A stretch of 64,000 bases of DNA. It comes from Neiella litorisoli. GTDB taxonomy: Bacteria > Pseudomonadota > Gammaproteobacteria > Enterobacterales > Neiellaceae. The stretch covers positions 248,001 to 312,000 of the forward strand of contig NZ_JACXAF010000003.1 in the NCBI RefSeq assembly GCF_014773395.1. Direction: 5' to 3'. Both the position numbers and the translations under genes were made by a program. Position 1 is the stretch's first letter. Each line of letters begins with the position of its first letter. Shown here one piece after another: positions 54,942-63,983 of the stretch. Under the pieces are notes generated by a model, which worked only from the letters and a program-made list of their open reading frames with translations, did no database searches and was not told the origin of the DNA.

Positions 54942-56780
54942 TTAGTCGCTGTTTGGTGACACCGAAATCGCCATATCGAGCCATGAACATTGAGTGGGCT
55001 GAGCTTGCGGCTGACAAAACACTTGAGTTTGCTGATCGGCGCTTAGGGTCAGGGCAAATTCTTTGGCTGATTGGATTGCTTCGTCTGACGCCGGCTTGCC
55101 GGCAGCGACACGCAATGCCAGCTGTTGGCCTTGCTTCCTTAAACTGGCGTCATAGAACACATCACTTTGATCGGGCAATGTCACGGCTACCTTTGATGTT
55201 GGCTGCAAGCCGCTGCCGATGGGCTGCTGATTGACGTGACTGAGGCGGACCGAGCCATCTTCGGTAATGTTGAAATGATCGCCTGCAAACAAGCCATGCC
55301 AGCGAACATTGCTGAGGCTGATGCCAGCTTGCGATTTAGTTAAGGTCGCCTGCGCAACATCCAGCAGATGAACGCCGCCCTGGCCAATGACCGTCATGGC
55401 GCCTTTGGCATTGCGGCTGTTGGCCAACAGTGCGGTTGCTTCGTCAATGCCAAACCCGAGCCGAGAACCCGTTTGTTTGGCCAGTATCGCGAGCCGAGTA
55501 TGACGGCCGCGCTCGGCAAAATGGGTATCGCTAATGCCCCATTGAAACAGTCCTAAACCCCCATCTTTTTTGTAGCTCAGGGCATTGTCAGGCAACTCGC
55601 CGCAGCTACCATCTTTGTGACAGTTTTCGGCGGTCGCAAGCGCTGAAAATGCGCCATAGCGCAGGGCATTGAGGCTTGAACCATTGGTGATCATCGCCAC
55701 TGAGTGGCTTTGATTACCGGCCTGAACCGCGGTACCGGCACTGGTGCCGCCAACCACCAAGGTACCCGCTGCTAATTTCTGCTTGATTAACGCCAGCTCG
55801 GCCGAGTCACTACCGTCACTGTGGCGAAATGCTTGCACCGTCAGCGACTGATCGCCGCCGTTAACGAAAATGCCGTCTGCCTGCTCAATCAGCGCCAAGG
55901 TCAACTCGGGTTGCTGGCAATGGCGTTGTTGCAGACTGACCAAATCGGGGTAAACCGCTTGGCGGTTATGGACGCCCTGAATGCGCTGATGATAAGCGGC
56001 CAATTGCTCGCAGCGATGGTCGTCGTTGACGCGGCGAAGTTGTTGCACTGCGGCATCTAACGGTAGCCAATGGACCGAATCAGCGCCGGCGCTGATAAAA
56101 GCATTGCGATAAAAATCAACGGGTTCGAATGGATCGCGGGCCGATGCGGTGACCACCAAAATGGTCGGTGAGGTAGCTCTGCTCACTTGTGCCGCCATGG
56201 CAACAAAACGTTGATAAATATCGCGGGAGTGATGATTTTTATTGTGGTCGAGGCTGACGACTTCGTGTCGCCGTTGACCGTCAGGCTGTAATTGAGCCAC
56301 TTCCAGATAATCTTGAATTCGATACCATTCGGCATTGGACGATTGGCGATAGAGAGTATCGCCATTAATGATGTTGCCTTGGTGTTCGATCTGGGTGGCG
56401 CGAATTAATTCAACAAACTGACGCTTGCTGAACTGACGCTGTGATGTTTGCCCTTCAATGGCTGTCAATAACAATCGCCACTGCTTGGCCAAGGCATCAC
56501 GATGATCGGCCCAAATTGCCGAATTAGTCGCTGCTAAAATCTGTTGCTGAGTGAATTTGAACTGCAATGAAGATTTTGCATGGGCAAAATTTTCAGGGAT
56601 GTCGGCACAATTTTTTGCTGCCATGCTACTGCAGGTTGCGAGTCCACCGCCGGCCAAAAGCAGGTTGTAAGGTGATTCGTTTTCTTGTGATAAAGCAGCA
56701 AATGGCAGCGTAATCGCCGCAATAATCGCTTTTTTCAACGATCTTATTTTTCTAAAAGATGGTGCAGGTAACGGGGGCAT
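54942..56780 (-). CDS. Secreted cyanophycinase, extended form
   Basis: 612-residue peptidase S51 enzyme that releases beta-Asp-Arg dipeptides from cyanophycin. Catalytic set is visible: Ser347 in VGGTSAGTAV, His420 in DTHFAERGRHTRL and Glu447 in GIDEATALL; GGDQ at 308-311 fits the oxyanion part. N-terminal signal-like segment KKAIIAAITLPFAALS suggests export, so extracellular CphE type. It is much longer than CphB (about 270): about 170 extra N-terminal residues start YNLLLAGGGLATCSSM, plus a C-terminal beta part. ATG 56780 used; TTG 56795 is possible. Divergent from the TonB receptor, carrier and dipeptidase genes. Confidence 0.9.
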   Translation of the reverse strand: MPPLPAPSFRKIRSLKKAIIAAITLPFAALSQENESPYNLLLAGGGLATCSSMAAKNCADIPENFAHAKSSLQFKFTQQQILAATNSAIWADHRDALAKQWRLLLTAIEGQTSQRQFSKRQFVELIRATQIEHQGNIINGDTLYRQSSNAEWYRIQDYLEVAQLQPDGQRRHEVVSLDHNKNHHSRDIYQRFVAMAAQVSRATSPTILVVTASARDPFEPVDFYRNAFISAGADSVHWLPLDAAVQQLRRVNDDHRCEQLAAYHQRIQGVHNRQAVYPDLVSLQQRHCQQPELTLALIEQADGIFVNGGDQSLTVQAFRHSDGSDSAELALIKQKLAAGTLVVGGTSAGTAVQAGNQSHSVAMITNGSSLNALRYGAFSALATAENCHKDGSCGELPDNALSYKKDGGLGLFQWGISDTHFAERGRHTRLAILAKQTGSRLGFGIDEATALLANSRNAKGAMTVIGQGGVHLLDVAQATLTKSQAGISLSNVRWHGLFAGDHFNITEDGSVRLSHVNQQPIGSGLQPTSKVAVTLPDQSDVFYDASLRKQGQQLALRVAAGKPASDEAIQSAKEFALTLSADQQTQVFCQPQAQPTQCSWLDMAISVSPNSD

Positions 56781-56926
56781 GGCAACATTATCCAATCTAA
56801 TTCAAGCCTTTTTTAAGCGAGTAACATGGTGTTGACACGATTGCAACACAGTGATAATCGTAAATAGACCGAGCCGGATATTGGCTCCGATTTTTGTAGC
56901 GACAGACGACAACGGATTAACCAGTC

Positions 56927-57001
56927 ATGTTGAAAAAAGCCTGGTCTTTGGCCAGCTATTACTACCAAAACTTCTACCTCAGCGAGTGGTTCGACGAATA
57001 G
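56927..57001 (+). CDS. Possible 24-residue leader peptide
   Basis: Short ORF MLKKAWSLASYYYQNFYLSE plus four more residues, unusually rich in Tyr, Trp and Phe. It is in the leader of the TonB receptor gene. No strong ribosome site. Could be chance; if translated it might be an upstream leader peptide. Confidence 0.2.
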   Translation: MLKKAWSLASYYYQNFYLSEWFDE

Positions 57002-57152
57002 CCACTTGCGGTTTCTCTGACGGCAGATCGGCCTCCTGATCATTGCCCGTCACGCTTTGCTGAGCGTCATCGGCAGCACTAAGTATTTCAAAATAAAACT
57101 TGCTAATTGAGCTTCAGACGATAACGCCGATTCGATTTCTGGCCTGTTGCTG

Positions 57153-57174
57153 CCCGTTGTTTGTCGACAACGGG
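57153..57174 (+). promoter_or_regulatory. Hairpin/palindrome in TonB receptor leader
   Basis: CCCGTTGT-TTGTCG-ACAACGGG, an 8-base perfect stem, overlapping the 10-base palindrome TTGTCGACAA. 73 bases before the receptor start. Operator or mRNA structure; undetermined. Confidence 0.4.
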
Positions 57175-57247
57175 TATTGCCACCATCGACGTTATCCAAC
57201 TGGCGCCAGCATTCGCATTTTAACTTCAGGAAGAATGGGAGAGTCAG

Positions 57248-59890
57248 ATGACCCCGAAACTCAATCCAATTATGCGCGCTTGGGCGCTTTGTGCCGCGCT
57301 TTCGCCGGCGATGATAGCAACTCATGCGATGGCGGATGATGCCAGTGGCGACGGCGTTGAGCGCATTGTTACCACAGGAAGTCACATCAAAGGCGTTGAC
57401 ATGGAGGGCGCCACGCCGCTGCTCAATATCGATGAGGAATACATCAAAAGCAGTGGTGCCAACACCATTTCCGAATTACTCAAAGATATTCCGCAGTTCC
57501 AGCAAGGCACCTTCACCACTCAAGGCGGCACCACCAAGGTTGGTAGTCAGCCAGCTGGCTCGTCAGGTGTATCGCTGCGCGGGTTAGGCACCGCATCGAC
57601 GCCGGTGTTAATTAATGGCCGCCGGGTGCAGGTCAGCTCGTTTGCCAATGAATCGGATTCATTCATCGATATCAACGCCATCCCGCTCGCGGCAGTGGAG
57701 CGCATCGAAGTACTGATGGATGGTTCATCGGCGTTGTACGGTGCCGATGCGGTTGCCGGTGTGGTGAACTTCATCATGAAGCGCAACTATGAAGGCGTCG
57801 AACTCAGTGGCTCATACAGCCAAACCACACAGGACGATGATTACAGCAAAACCAATCTCAATGCGGTGATCGGTTTCAGTTACGGCGAATCAAACACCAC
57901 CTTGGTATTTGACTACTTCGACCGTGATGCCTTGATGCACGAAGATCGTAAGCGCACCCGCGATGCGACGTTCTGGCTCGATACTGCCATTGACGTTGAT
58001 TACAGCGATTATCCAGACCCATGGGATTGCCCAGAAGAGGACGTTGTTGATACCAAATATGGTCAGGGCTGTTTTTATAACTATGTCCAGTACCGGGCGA
58101 CGATTCCCGATCGCGAATCGCTTGGCGTGTACTTGTTTAACGACACCAAGTTAACGGACGACACCGCGATGTTCGTTGAGCTCGCTTATCAGCACAATGA
58201 AAGCCAATCATACGATGCGCCGTCGAGCATCAGCGGCTTTTCGATCCCTTGGGATCACCCTGATATGCCGCAATATTACGCTGACATTAACGCCGAAGAT
58301 GGTTACCCAGATGATGATCTGACGACCTACACCCGCTTCCCCGATCGACGCCAAAAAGAGGCCGAGTTGGATGCTTACCGCGCGGTGCTAGGTTTTACCG
58401 GTGAGCTGGCGGATTGGTATTGGGAAACGGCAGCCAGCTATGGCTACAGTGAAAACACCATCAAAGCGGTAGGCGGTTACTATCACGAAGATAAGGTTCA
58501 GGCTGCTTTGCGCGGCGAGTTATGCGCTGATGGCAGCATTGACTGTTCACCGGATTCCGGTGGTCTTTGGTACAACCCGTTTAACCGCGGTGCTGAAGCC
58601 GATCGGACCGTGGTTAAATTGATGCAAGAGAAGGCTCCACGTAAAGGTGAGTCCACCATGTATGCCTTTGATGCCAAAGTATCGGGCGATATTTGGCAGT
58701 TGCCAGCTGGATCATTAAGCATGGCCGCGGGTGCCGAGTATCGTTACGAAGAAATTGAAGATAAGCCGGACCAATTGGCACAGGATGGCAAAATCATCAA
58801 CTTAGGTGTCACCGAAGCGAAAGCCGATCGATATCAATGGTCAGCCTTTGCCGAGTTTTATGTGCCGGTAACGGAAAATTTTGATGCTCAGTTAGCGCTG
58901 CGTTATGACGACTACGAAGATGCTGGTGATGACTTCAACCCCAAAATCGGTCTGCGTTACACCCCGTTTGACAGCTTAGTGTTGCGGGCATCTTATGGCA
59001 CCAGCTTCCGCGCGCCATCATTGTCACAAACTGGCGCAGGGATCACCGAAGGCGAGGGCTACTTGCCTTGTGATAACGAGTACGAAGCACTCTGTTCTGA
59101 TGACAGTATTTCAGTTGGCGAAGTGGAGTACGATCGCGTCTTTGGTGGTAACCCAAATCTACAACCAGAAACGGCTGACACCTACAATCTTGGCTTATCT
59201 TGGGATGTCACTAAAAACCTCAATGTAACGCTCGACTACTGGAGCTATGACTATGAAGATCTGATCGACGTTGACGAGGACTTCATCCTGCAAGCCTATT
59301 TGCGCGGCGAACTCGATGCGAAAGCACCTGGCGAGTTGGCCGAAGGCGAGGTTGGCCTTGAAATCAATGCCGATGGCGACTTGCACAAGGTCCAAAACAG
59401 CTACATCAATATTGGTAAGCAAGAAGTGGAAGGCTTTGACATTGGCATCACTTACGGCTTTGAAACCAATGGCTGGGGTGATTTTGAATTGCTAGTCGAT
59501 GCGACCTATCTGGACAATTACAAGCGCTGGCTAACCTCAGACTCCGAGCCTGAGCAATTGGCAGGCGATTGGACTTACCCAGAGTGGATTGCGCTGTCGA
59601 CACTGCGTTGGGATTACAAGCAATGGCGTGTGTCATTGACTGGTGATTATACCGATAGTTACAACGATGGCCCTTACCAATACGATGATCACCCAACGGT
59701 CGATAGTTGGTTGGTATGGCACAGTAATGTCACCTACTACATTGGTGATGATTATGATGTGAGCTTGACGGTTCGTAACATCGCCAACGATGCCCCGCCA
59801 ATGGCAACTAGCCCAACTGCAGGTGTTGATTTCATCAACCATGACACCTTGGGACGCTACTGGACACTGGCTTTCTCGGCCCGCTTCTAA
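57248..59890 (+). CDS. TonB-dependent outer-membrane receptor
   Basis: 880-residue receptor. Signal peptide at 1-29 (ALCAALSPAMIATHAMA), TonB box region GVERIVTTGSHIKGVDMEGATP, plug domain (about 60-180: NTISELLKDIPQF, GVSLRGLGTASTPVLINGRR, ERIEVLMDGSSALYGADAVAGVVNFIM) and barrel to the final FSARF. It is strongly acidic in many loops, which would suit a cationic Arg-rich ligand; that is inference. Divergent from the cyanophycinase and followed by a carrier and dipeptidase gene, so its likely cargo is cyanophycin fragments or beta-Asp-Arg. GGGAGAG precedes the ATG. Confidence 0.92.
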   Translation: MTPKLNPIMRAWALCAALSPAMIATHAMADDASGDGVERIVTTGSHIKGVDMEGATPLLNIDEEYIKSSGANTISELLKDIPQFQQGTFTTQGGTTKVGSQPAGSSGVSLRGLGTASTPVLINGRRVQVSSFANESDSFIDINAIPLAAVERIEVLMDGSSALYGADAVAGVVNFIMKRNYEGVELSGSYSQTTQDDDYSKTNLNAVIGFSYGESNTTLVFDYFDRDALMHEDRKRTRDATFWLDTAIDVDYSDYPDPWDCPEEDVVDTKYGQGCFYNYVQYRATIPDRESLGVYLFNDTKLTDDTAMFVELAYQHNESQSYDAPSSISGFSIPWDHPDMPQYYADINAEDGYPDDDLTTYTRFPDRRQKEAELDAYRAVLGFTGELADWYWETAASYGYSENTIKAVGGYYHEDKVQAALRGELCADGSIDCSPDSGGLWYNPFNRGAEADRTVVKLMQEKAPRKGESTMYAFDAKVSGDIWQLPAGSLSMAAGAEYRYEEIEDKPDQLAQDGKIINLGVTEAKADRYQWSAFAEFYVPVTENFDAQLALRYDDYEDAGDDFNPKIGLRYTPFDSLVLRASYGTSFRAPSLSQTGAGITEGEGYLPCDNEYEALCSDDSISVGEVEYDRVFGGNPNLQPETADTYNLGLSWDVTKNLNVTLDYWSYDYEDLIDVDEDFILQAYLRGELDAKAPGELAEGEVGLEINADGDLHKVQNSYINIGKQEVEGFDIGITYGFETNGWGDFELLVDATYLDNYKRWLTSDSEPEQLAGDWTYPEWIALSTLRWDYKQWRVSLTGDYTDSYNDGPYQYDDHPTVDSWLVWHSNVTYYIGDDYDVSLTVRNIANDAPPMATSPTAGVDFINHDTLGRYWTLAFSARF

Positions 59891-59919
59891 GGCCAAGCTC
59901 AGTTCGTAGGGTAAAACCA

Positions 59920-59946
59920 ACAGGGACGAGGTAGACTCGTCCCTGT
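59920..59946 (+). promoter_or_regulatory. Hairpin between TonB receptor and carrier genes
   Basis: Perfect 11-base stem ACAGGGACGAG/CTCGTCCCTGT with GTAGA loop and no immediate T-tract, 30 bases after the receptor stop. Likely stabilises receptor mRNA or attenuates the genes after it. Confidence 0.65.
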
Positions 59947-59973
59947 ATTCCAGTCTTTTGTTTGTGGTTCATT

Positions 59974-61455
59974 ATGAAAACAACAGCTCGCCAAATGCCT
60001 GACGCATTTGTCATTCTTTTTGTGGTTGCTGTGCTGGCTTGGTTTGCTGGCATGTGGATCCCCGAAGGGCAATACCAGACCGTTGAGAAAACCCTCGCCA
60101 ATGGTTCAACGCGGACCGTCATTGATCCTGACAGTTATCAGCGGCTGACGCCGGATGGCCAGAGTAGTCAAGTACCGCTGTTTGCCGAAGGTGGCGAGGC
60201 GGGCTTGCTCAATGTGCCTTTCGAAGGGCTAGTTTCGGGCTCGAAGTGGGGCAGCGCCATTGGCGTCGTCGCTTTTATTTTGGTGGTTGGTGGTGCTTTC
60301 GGCATCATCATGAAAACCGGCGCCGTCGATCGTGGGATTCGCCAGCTGATTGGTTCTGGTGAACGGGCACTGAATATGCTGTTACCGGTGATCTTTGTGC
60401 TGTTCTCGCTCGGTGGCGCCGTCTTTGGCATGGGCGAAGAAGCCATTGCCTTTTGCATTATTCTGGTGCCCATGGTGGTCGCGCTGGGGTTTGATAGCAT
60501 CACTGCCGTGCTGATCACCTATGTTGCAACTCAAATCGGGTTCGCCACCAGCTGGATGAACCCCTTTAGCGTGGCGATTGCGCAGGGCATTGCCGATGTT
60601 CCGGCGCTTTCGGGGATGCCGTTTCGTGCTGGCTGCTGGCTGGTGTTCACCGCCCTTGGTTTGTGGTTTACCATGCGCCACGCCCACCGCATTGCCGCCA
60701 ATCCGCAGTGTTCTCCGGTCCACGGGCAAGACGATTACTTCCGCCAACAGCATGATCAGGAGCAACAGCAACAGGCCTTTGGTAAAGGTGATGCGTTGGT
60801 TTTGTTGACCTTGCTCGGCGGTATCATCTGGGTGATTTGGGGCGTGATCTGGCGTCATTATTATATCCCCGAAATTGCCAGCCAGTTTTTCACTATTGGC
60901 TTGGCTTGCGGCATAATCGCCATGCTGTTTAAGCTCAACGGTATGCGCGCCAATGATATTGCCGATGGCTTCAAGCAAGGCGCCGCTGATTTATTGCCGG
61001 CAGCGCTCATTGTTGCCTTAGCGAAAGGCGTGCTAATGCTGCTCGGCGGCGATGATGCCACCCAGCCATCGGCACTGAATACGATTTTGCATTGGGCCGG
61101 AGAAGGGCTCGGTGAATTTTCATCAATGGCATCGGCGCAATTAATGCTGCTATTCCAGTCGGTATTTAATTTCTTTATTGCCTCTGGCTCTGGTCAGGCT
61201 GCGCTGACCATGCCATTGATGGCGCCCTTGTCTGATTTAGTTGGGGTGTCACGCCAGATCTCGGTACTGGCGTTCCAATTAGGTGACGGCCTGACCAACA
61301 TTATTATTCCAACGTCGGCCTCTTTAATTGGCTGCCTCGGTGTCGCGCGAATTGACTGGGGTGTTTGGTTTCGCTTTATTTGGCCATTGCAGTTGGCCTT
61401 GTACGGTACCGCCGCTGCGGCGGTTGCGGTTGCCGTGCTGATTGACTTTACGTGA
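59974..61455 (+). CDS. YfcC/DcuC-family inner-membrane carrier
   Basis: 493-residue integral protein with about 12 spans of the YfcC branch of the IT superfamily (COG1288). Marks: DAFVILFVVAVLAWFAGMWIPEG, GGAFGIIMKTGAVDRGIRQL, GEEAIAFCIILVPM, SGSGQAALTMPLM and GDGLTNIIIPTSA. ATG 59974 chosen; a TTG at 59962 would add four residues. Relatives transport dicarboxylates or basic amino acids or dipeptides; in this cluster import of beta-Asp-Arg is the simplest idea. Overlaps no gene but the dipeptidase starts eight bases after its stop. Confidence 0.85.
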   Translation: MKTTARQMPDAFVILFVVAVLAWFAGMWIPEGQYQTVEKTLANGSTRTVIDPDSYQRLTPDGQSSQVPLFAEGGEAGLLNVPFEGLVSGSKWGSAIGVVAFILVVGGAFGIIMKTGAVDRGIRQLIGSGERALNMLLPVIFVLFSLGGAVFGMGEEAIAFCIILVPMVVALGFDSITAVLITYVATQIGFATSWMNPFSVAIAQGIADVPALSGMPFRAGCWLVFTALGLWFTMRHAHRIAANPQCSPVHGQDDYFRQQHDQEQQQQAFGKGDALVLLTLLGGIIWVIWGVIWRHYYIPEIASQFFTIGLACGIIAMLFKLNGMRANDIADGFKQGAADLLPAALIVALAKGVLMLLGGDDATQPSALNTILHWAGEGLGEFSSMASAQLMLLFQSVFNFFIASGSGQAALTMPLMAPLSDLVGVSRQISVLAFQLGDGLTNIIIPTSASLIGCLGVARIDWGVWFRFIWPLQLALYGTAAAAVAVAVLIDFT

Positions 61456-61462
61456 TGTATCT

Positions 61463-62632
61463 ATGCTGACTTTATTAAAAAATGCTCAGGTTTATGCCCC
61501 AGAGCCGCTTGGTAAACATGATTTATTGATTGCTGGCGGTAAGCTGATTGCAATGGAGCCTCAGCTTAGTTTGTCCGGCTCAGTTGCGCATCGAGTCATC
61601 GATCTTGATGGCTTGATTGTCGCCCCTGGGCTGGTGGACTCTCTGGTCCATATCACCGGCGGCGGTGGCGAAGGCAGTTTTGCCACGCGGACGCCGGAAA
61701 TGACACTGACGCAAGCGACACGCGGCGGTGTCACCACCGTGGTAGGGGCACTTGGAACGGATGCGACCACGCGCTCGCTGGCGGATTTGGTGGCCAAGGC
61801 GCGGGCGCTCGAAGAAGAGGGTATTTCTGCGTATTGCCATACGGGTAGCTACCAATACCCAGTGCGCACCATCACCGGTTCGGTAACCGATGATATCGTC
61901 CTGATCGACAAGTTCATTGGTGTCGGTGAAGTGGCTATTTCCGATCACCGTGGTAGTCACCCGAGTGTCGCTGAATTGGTTCGCTTGGCCAGCGAGGCCC
62001 GAGTCGGGGGCATGTTGGCGGGTAAAGCAGGTGTCGTAAGTATCCATGTTGGCGATGGCGGCGATCAACTCGATCCGTTATTGGCCGCCGTGGCCAACAG
62101 TGAAATTCCGATCCGGCAGTTTTATCCGACCCACATTAATCGCAACCCTGGCTTATTAAATAGTGGTTTTCGGTTTGCCGAAGCTGGCGGCGTCATTGAT
62201 TTTACCACCAGTCATAATCAGCAAATCATTGATGATGGCGAAGTGCTGGCCGCCGAAGCGTTGGCGTTGGCGTTGAATCGGGGGATCTCGGTCAATAACC
62301 TGACAATGAGCTCTGATGGTAATGCCAGCCTGCCGATTTTTAGTCGCGATGGGGAGTTAGTGGGCCTCGAAGTGGGGCGGGTTGATAGCCTATTTGGCGC
62401 TTTGCGTCAGGCAATTAAAGAATTCGATGTTGCTATTGAACAAGCGCTCAGTGCGGTGACGGCAACGCCGGCTCGAGTGCTTGGCTTAGCTGACAAAGGC
62501 CGCATTCAGGTCGGTAAAGACGCCGATTTCATTTGTGTTGAGCCAACGTCGTTTGCCATTGATGCCGTTTGGGCCAAAGGGCAGCAACTGGTCGCCGCTG
62601 GCCAACCCATCAAAAAAGGTATGTTTGAATAA
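61463..62632 (+). CDS. iadA: Isoaspartyl dipeptidase (IadA family)
   Basis: 389-residue amidohydrolase hydrolysing beta-aspartyl dipeptides; next to cyanophycinase it probably splits beta-Asp-Arg into Asp and Arg. Strong similarity to E. coli IadA throughout: GGGGEGSFATRTPEM, VVGALGTDATTRS, AISDHRGSHPSV, YPTHINRNPG (His224), HVGDGG (His195), TMSSDGNASLP (Asp285). Two expected metal residues differ: HxH at 61-63 is Leu-Val-His, and the carbamylated Lys is Glu156. ATG 61463 used; TTG 61442 overlaps the carrier. Last gene of the three-gene run. Confidence 0.93.
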   Translation: MLTLLKNAQVYAPEPLGKHDLLIAGGKLIAMEPQLSLSGSVAHRVIDLDGLIVAPGLVDSLVHITGGGGEGSFATRTPEMTLTQATRGGVTTVVGALGTDATTRSLADLVAKARALEEEGISAYCHTGSYQYPVRTITGSVTDDIVLIDKFIGVGEVAISDHRGSHPSVAELVRLASEARVGGMLAGKAGVVSIHVGDGGDQLDPLLAAVANSEIPIRQFYPTHINRNPGLLNSGFRFAEAGGVIDFTTSHNQQIIDDGEVLAAEALALALNRGISVNNLTMSSDGNASLPIFSRDGELVGLEVGRVDSLFGALRQAIKEFDVAIEQALSAVTATPARVLGLADKGRIQVGKDADFICVEPTSFAIDAVWAKGQQLVAAGQPIKKGMFE

Positions 62633-62894
62633 CTTGATCGCCCTTACTGGGGCATTTTCAGGGCGCTGCAGGCGAATTGTTGCGGCGACTTTGTTAATTT
62701 TTTTCGAAAGTAGATTTTATACAATCGCAAAACATGTAACTATTTGGCGCTGAAGAGGGTTCTCTAGCTACTCCGAGCTAAATACTTCTCGCCTTTGTTA
62801 AGTCGCTGCGCCGATCTGCTCACTGCTTTGTCATCAAATTGAACGATGCGCGCGACTTGATATCTCGACAAGGAATTCGATTGAGGTTGTATAT

Positions 62895-63983
62895 ATGAGT
62901 TTCAAACGCTGGGCAATTAGTGCTGTTGTTATTGCTGCTGTCGTCACCATCATTGCGCTTACCAAGCAACAAATGATGTCCGGACAATCGGCTATGGATG
63001 CCGGTGGTGAGCCGGTGATGACGGTTGAGGCGTTGGTGGTTGAGCAAACCGAGTATGCGCCAACCATTGAAGTAACCGGCGAAATCAATGCGTTGCAGCA
63101 AATGCAATTAACCACAGAGTTGGCCGGCACCATCCGCCGGTTAAACCTGCCCATGGGCGGTGTTGTTGCAAGTGGTCAGGTGTTGGTGGAATTGGAGCAC
63201 GCCGAAGAGAGTGCCAAGCTAATTGGCGCTAATGCCAAATTAGAACTCTATCAAACCCGCCTCAAGCGTTTGTTATCGCTACAAGCCAAGAAACAAATTA
63301 GTGAAGAGCAAGTGGACGAGGTGAAAGCCGATGTCAAACTTGCTGAGTCAGAAGTGGCGCAATTAAAAGCCACCATTAATAAGAAAATTTTCAAAGCGCC
63401 ATTTGCTGCCCGTGTCGGCATCCATGATTTGGAGCTTGGCCAATATCTGGATAGCAACACGGTGATCACCACACTAGTTGGCTTGAACGATTCGGTTTGG
63501 GTGGACTTTCAGCTGCCTCAATCGTATTTGCCTCTGGCCATTGGCGATCAGGTTCAGGTGTCATTGATTGGCAAAAATGATAGCCATTCGGCACAGATCG
63601 TTGCCGTTTCGCCGCAGTTGACTAATGCTCGAAGCTTTGATTACCGCGCCAAATTGACCTTGTCGGAAGCGGCAATTGCGCAACTCTACCCCAATACCTT
63701 AGTGTCTATTCAAGTGCCGGTTGCAGCTGCGCAATCGGTTATTAAAGTGCCAGAGCTGGCGCTGGCTCGTGATCAATTCGGTGCTTACGTTTATGTCCTC
63801 GACAGTGACCAAGGCGATTTGCGAGCCAAGCGAACTGCCGTTCGAGTGCTGGCCACCGATAATGGTTGGGCGGTATTGCAAGGTGATCTGCACCCCGCTC
63901 AGCAGATTGCAACCAAGGGCTCATTCAAATTATTCCCATCGGCCAAAGTTAATATCGTTAGCGCGGAATCGGAGGCTCAGTAA
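62895..63983 (+). CDS. RND efflux periplasmic adaptor
   Basis: 362-residue membrane-fusion protein linking an RND pump to an outer-membrane channel. N-terminal span (WAISAVVIAAVVTIIAL), lipoyl halves (GEINALQQMQLTTELAGTI and FKAPFAARVGIHDL), coiled-coil between (about 100-165), a beta-barrel (VWVDFQLPQSYLPLAIGDQV) and membrane-proximal part. Ends in TAATG, overlapping the pump gene by one base. Substrate cannot be told. Confidence 0.92.
   Translation: MSFKRWAISAVVIAAVVTIIALTKQQMMSGQSAMDAGGEPVMTVEALVVEQTEYAPTIEVTGEINALQQMQLTTELAGTIRRLNLPMGGVVASGQVLVELEHAEESAKLIGANAKLELYQTRLKRLLSLQAKKQISEEQVDEVKADVKLAESEVAQLKATINKKIFKAPFAARVGIHDLELGQYLDSNTVITTLVGLNDSVWVDFQLPQSYLPLAIGDQVQVSLIGKNDSHSAQIVAVSPQLTNARSFDYRAKLTLSEAAIAQLYPNTLVSIQVPVAAAQSVIKVPELALARDQFGAYVYVLDSDQGDLRAKRTAVRVLATDNGWAVLQGDLHPAQQIATKGSFKLFPSAKVNIVSAESEAQ

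Larger units (their letters stand above)
56781..57247. other. Divergent control region, cyanophycinase / TonB receptor
   Basis: 467 bases between divergent genes. It contains a 25-codon ORF, a stable hairpin with an inner TTGTCGACAA palindrome, and a good ribosome site for the receptor at the end. Promoters of both sides should be here; no clear sigma70 box was identified. Confidence 0.5.

Noticed and set aside
56813-57043. 76-codon minus-strand ORF upstream of cyanophycinase
   Set aside because: No ribosome site or known pattern, lies in a control region.
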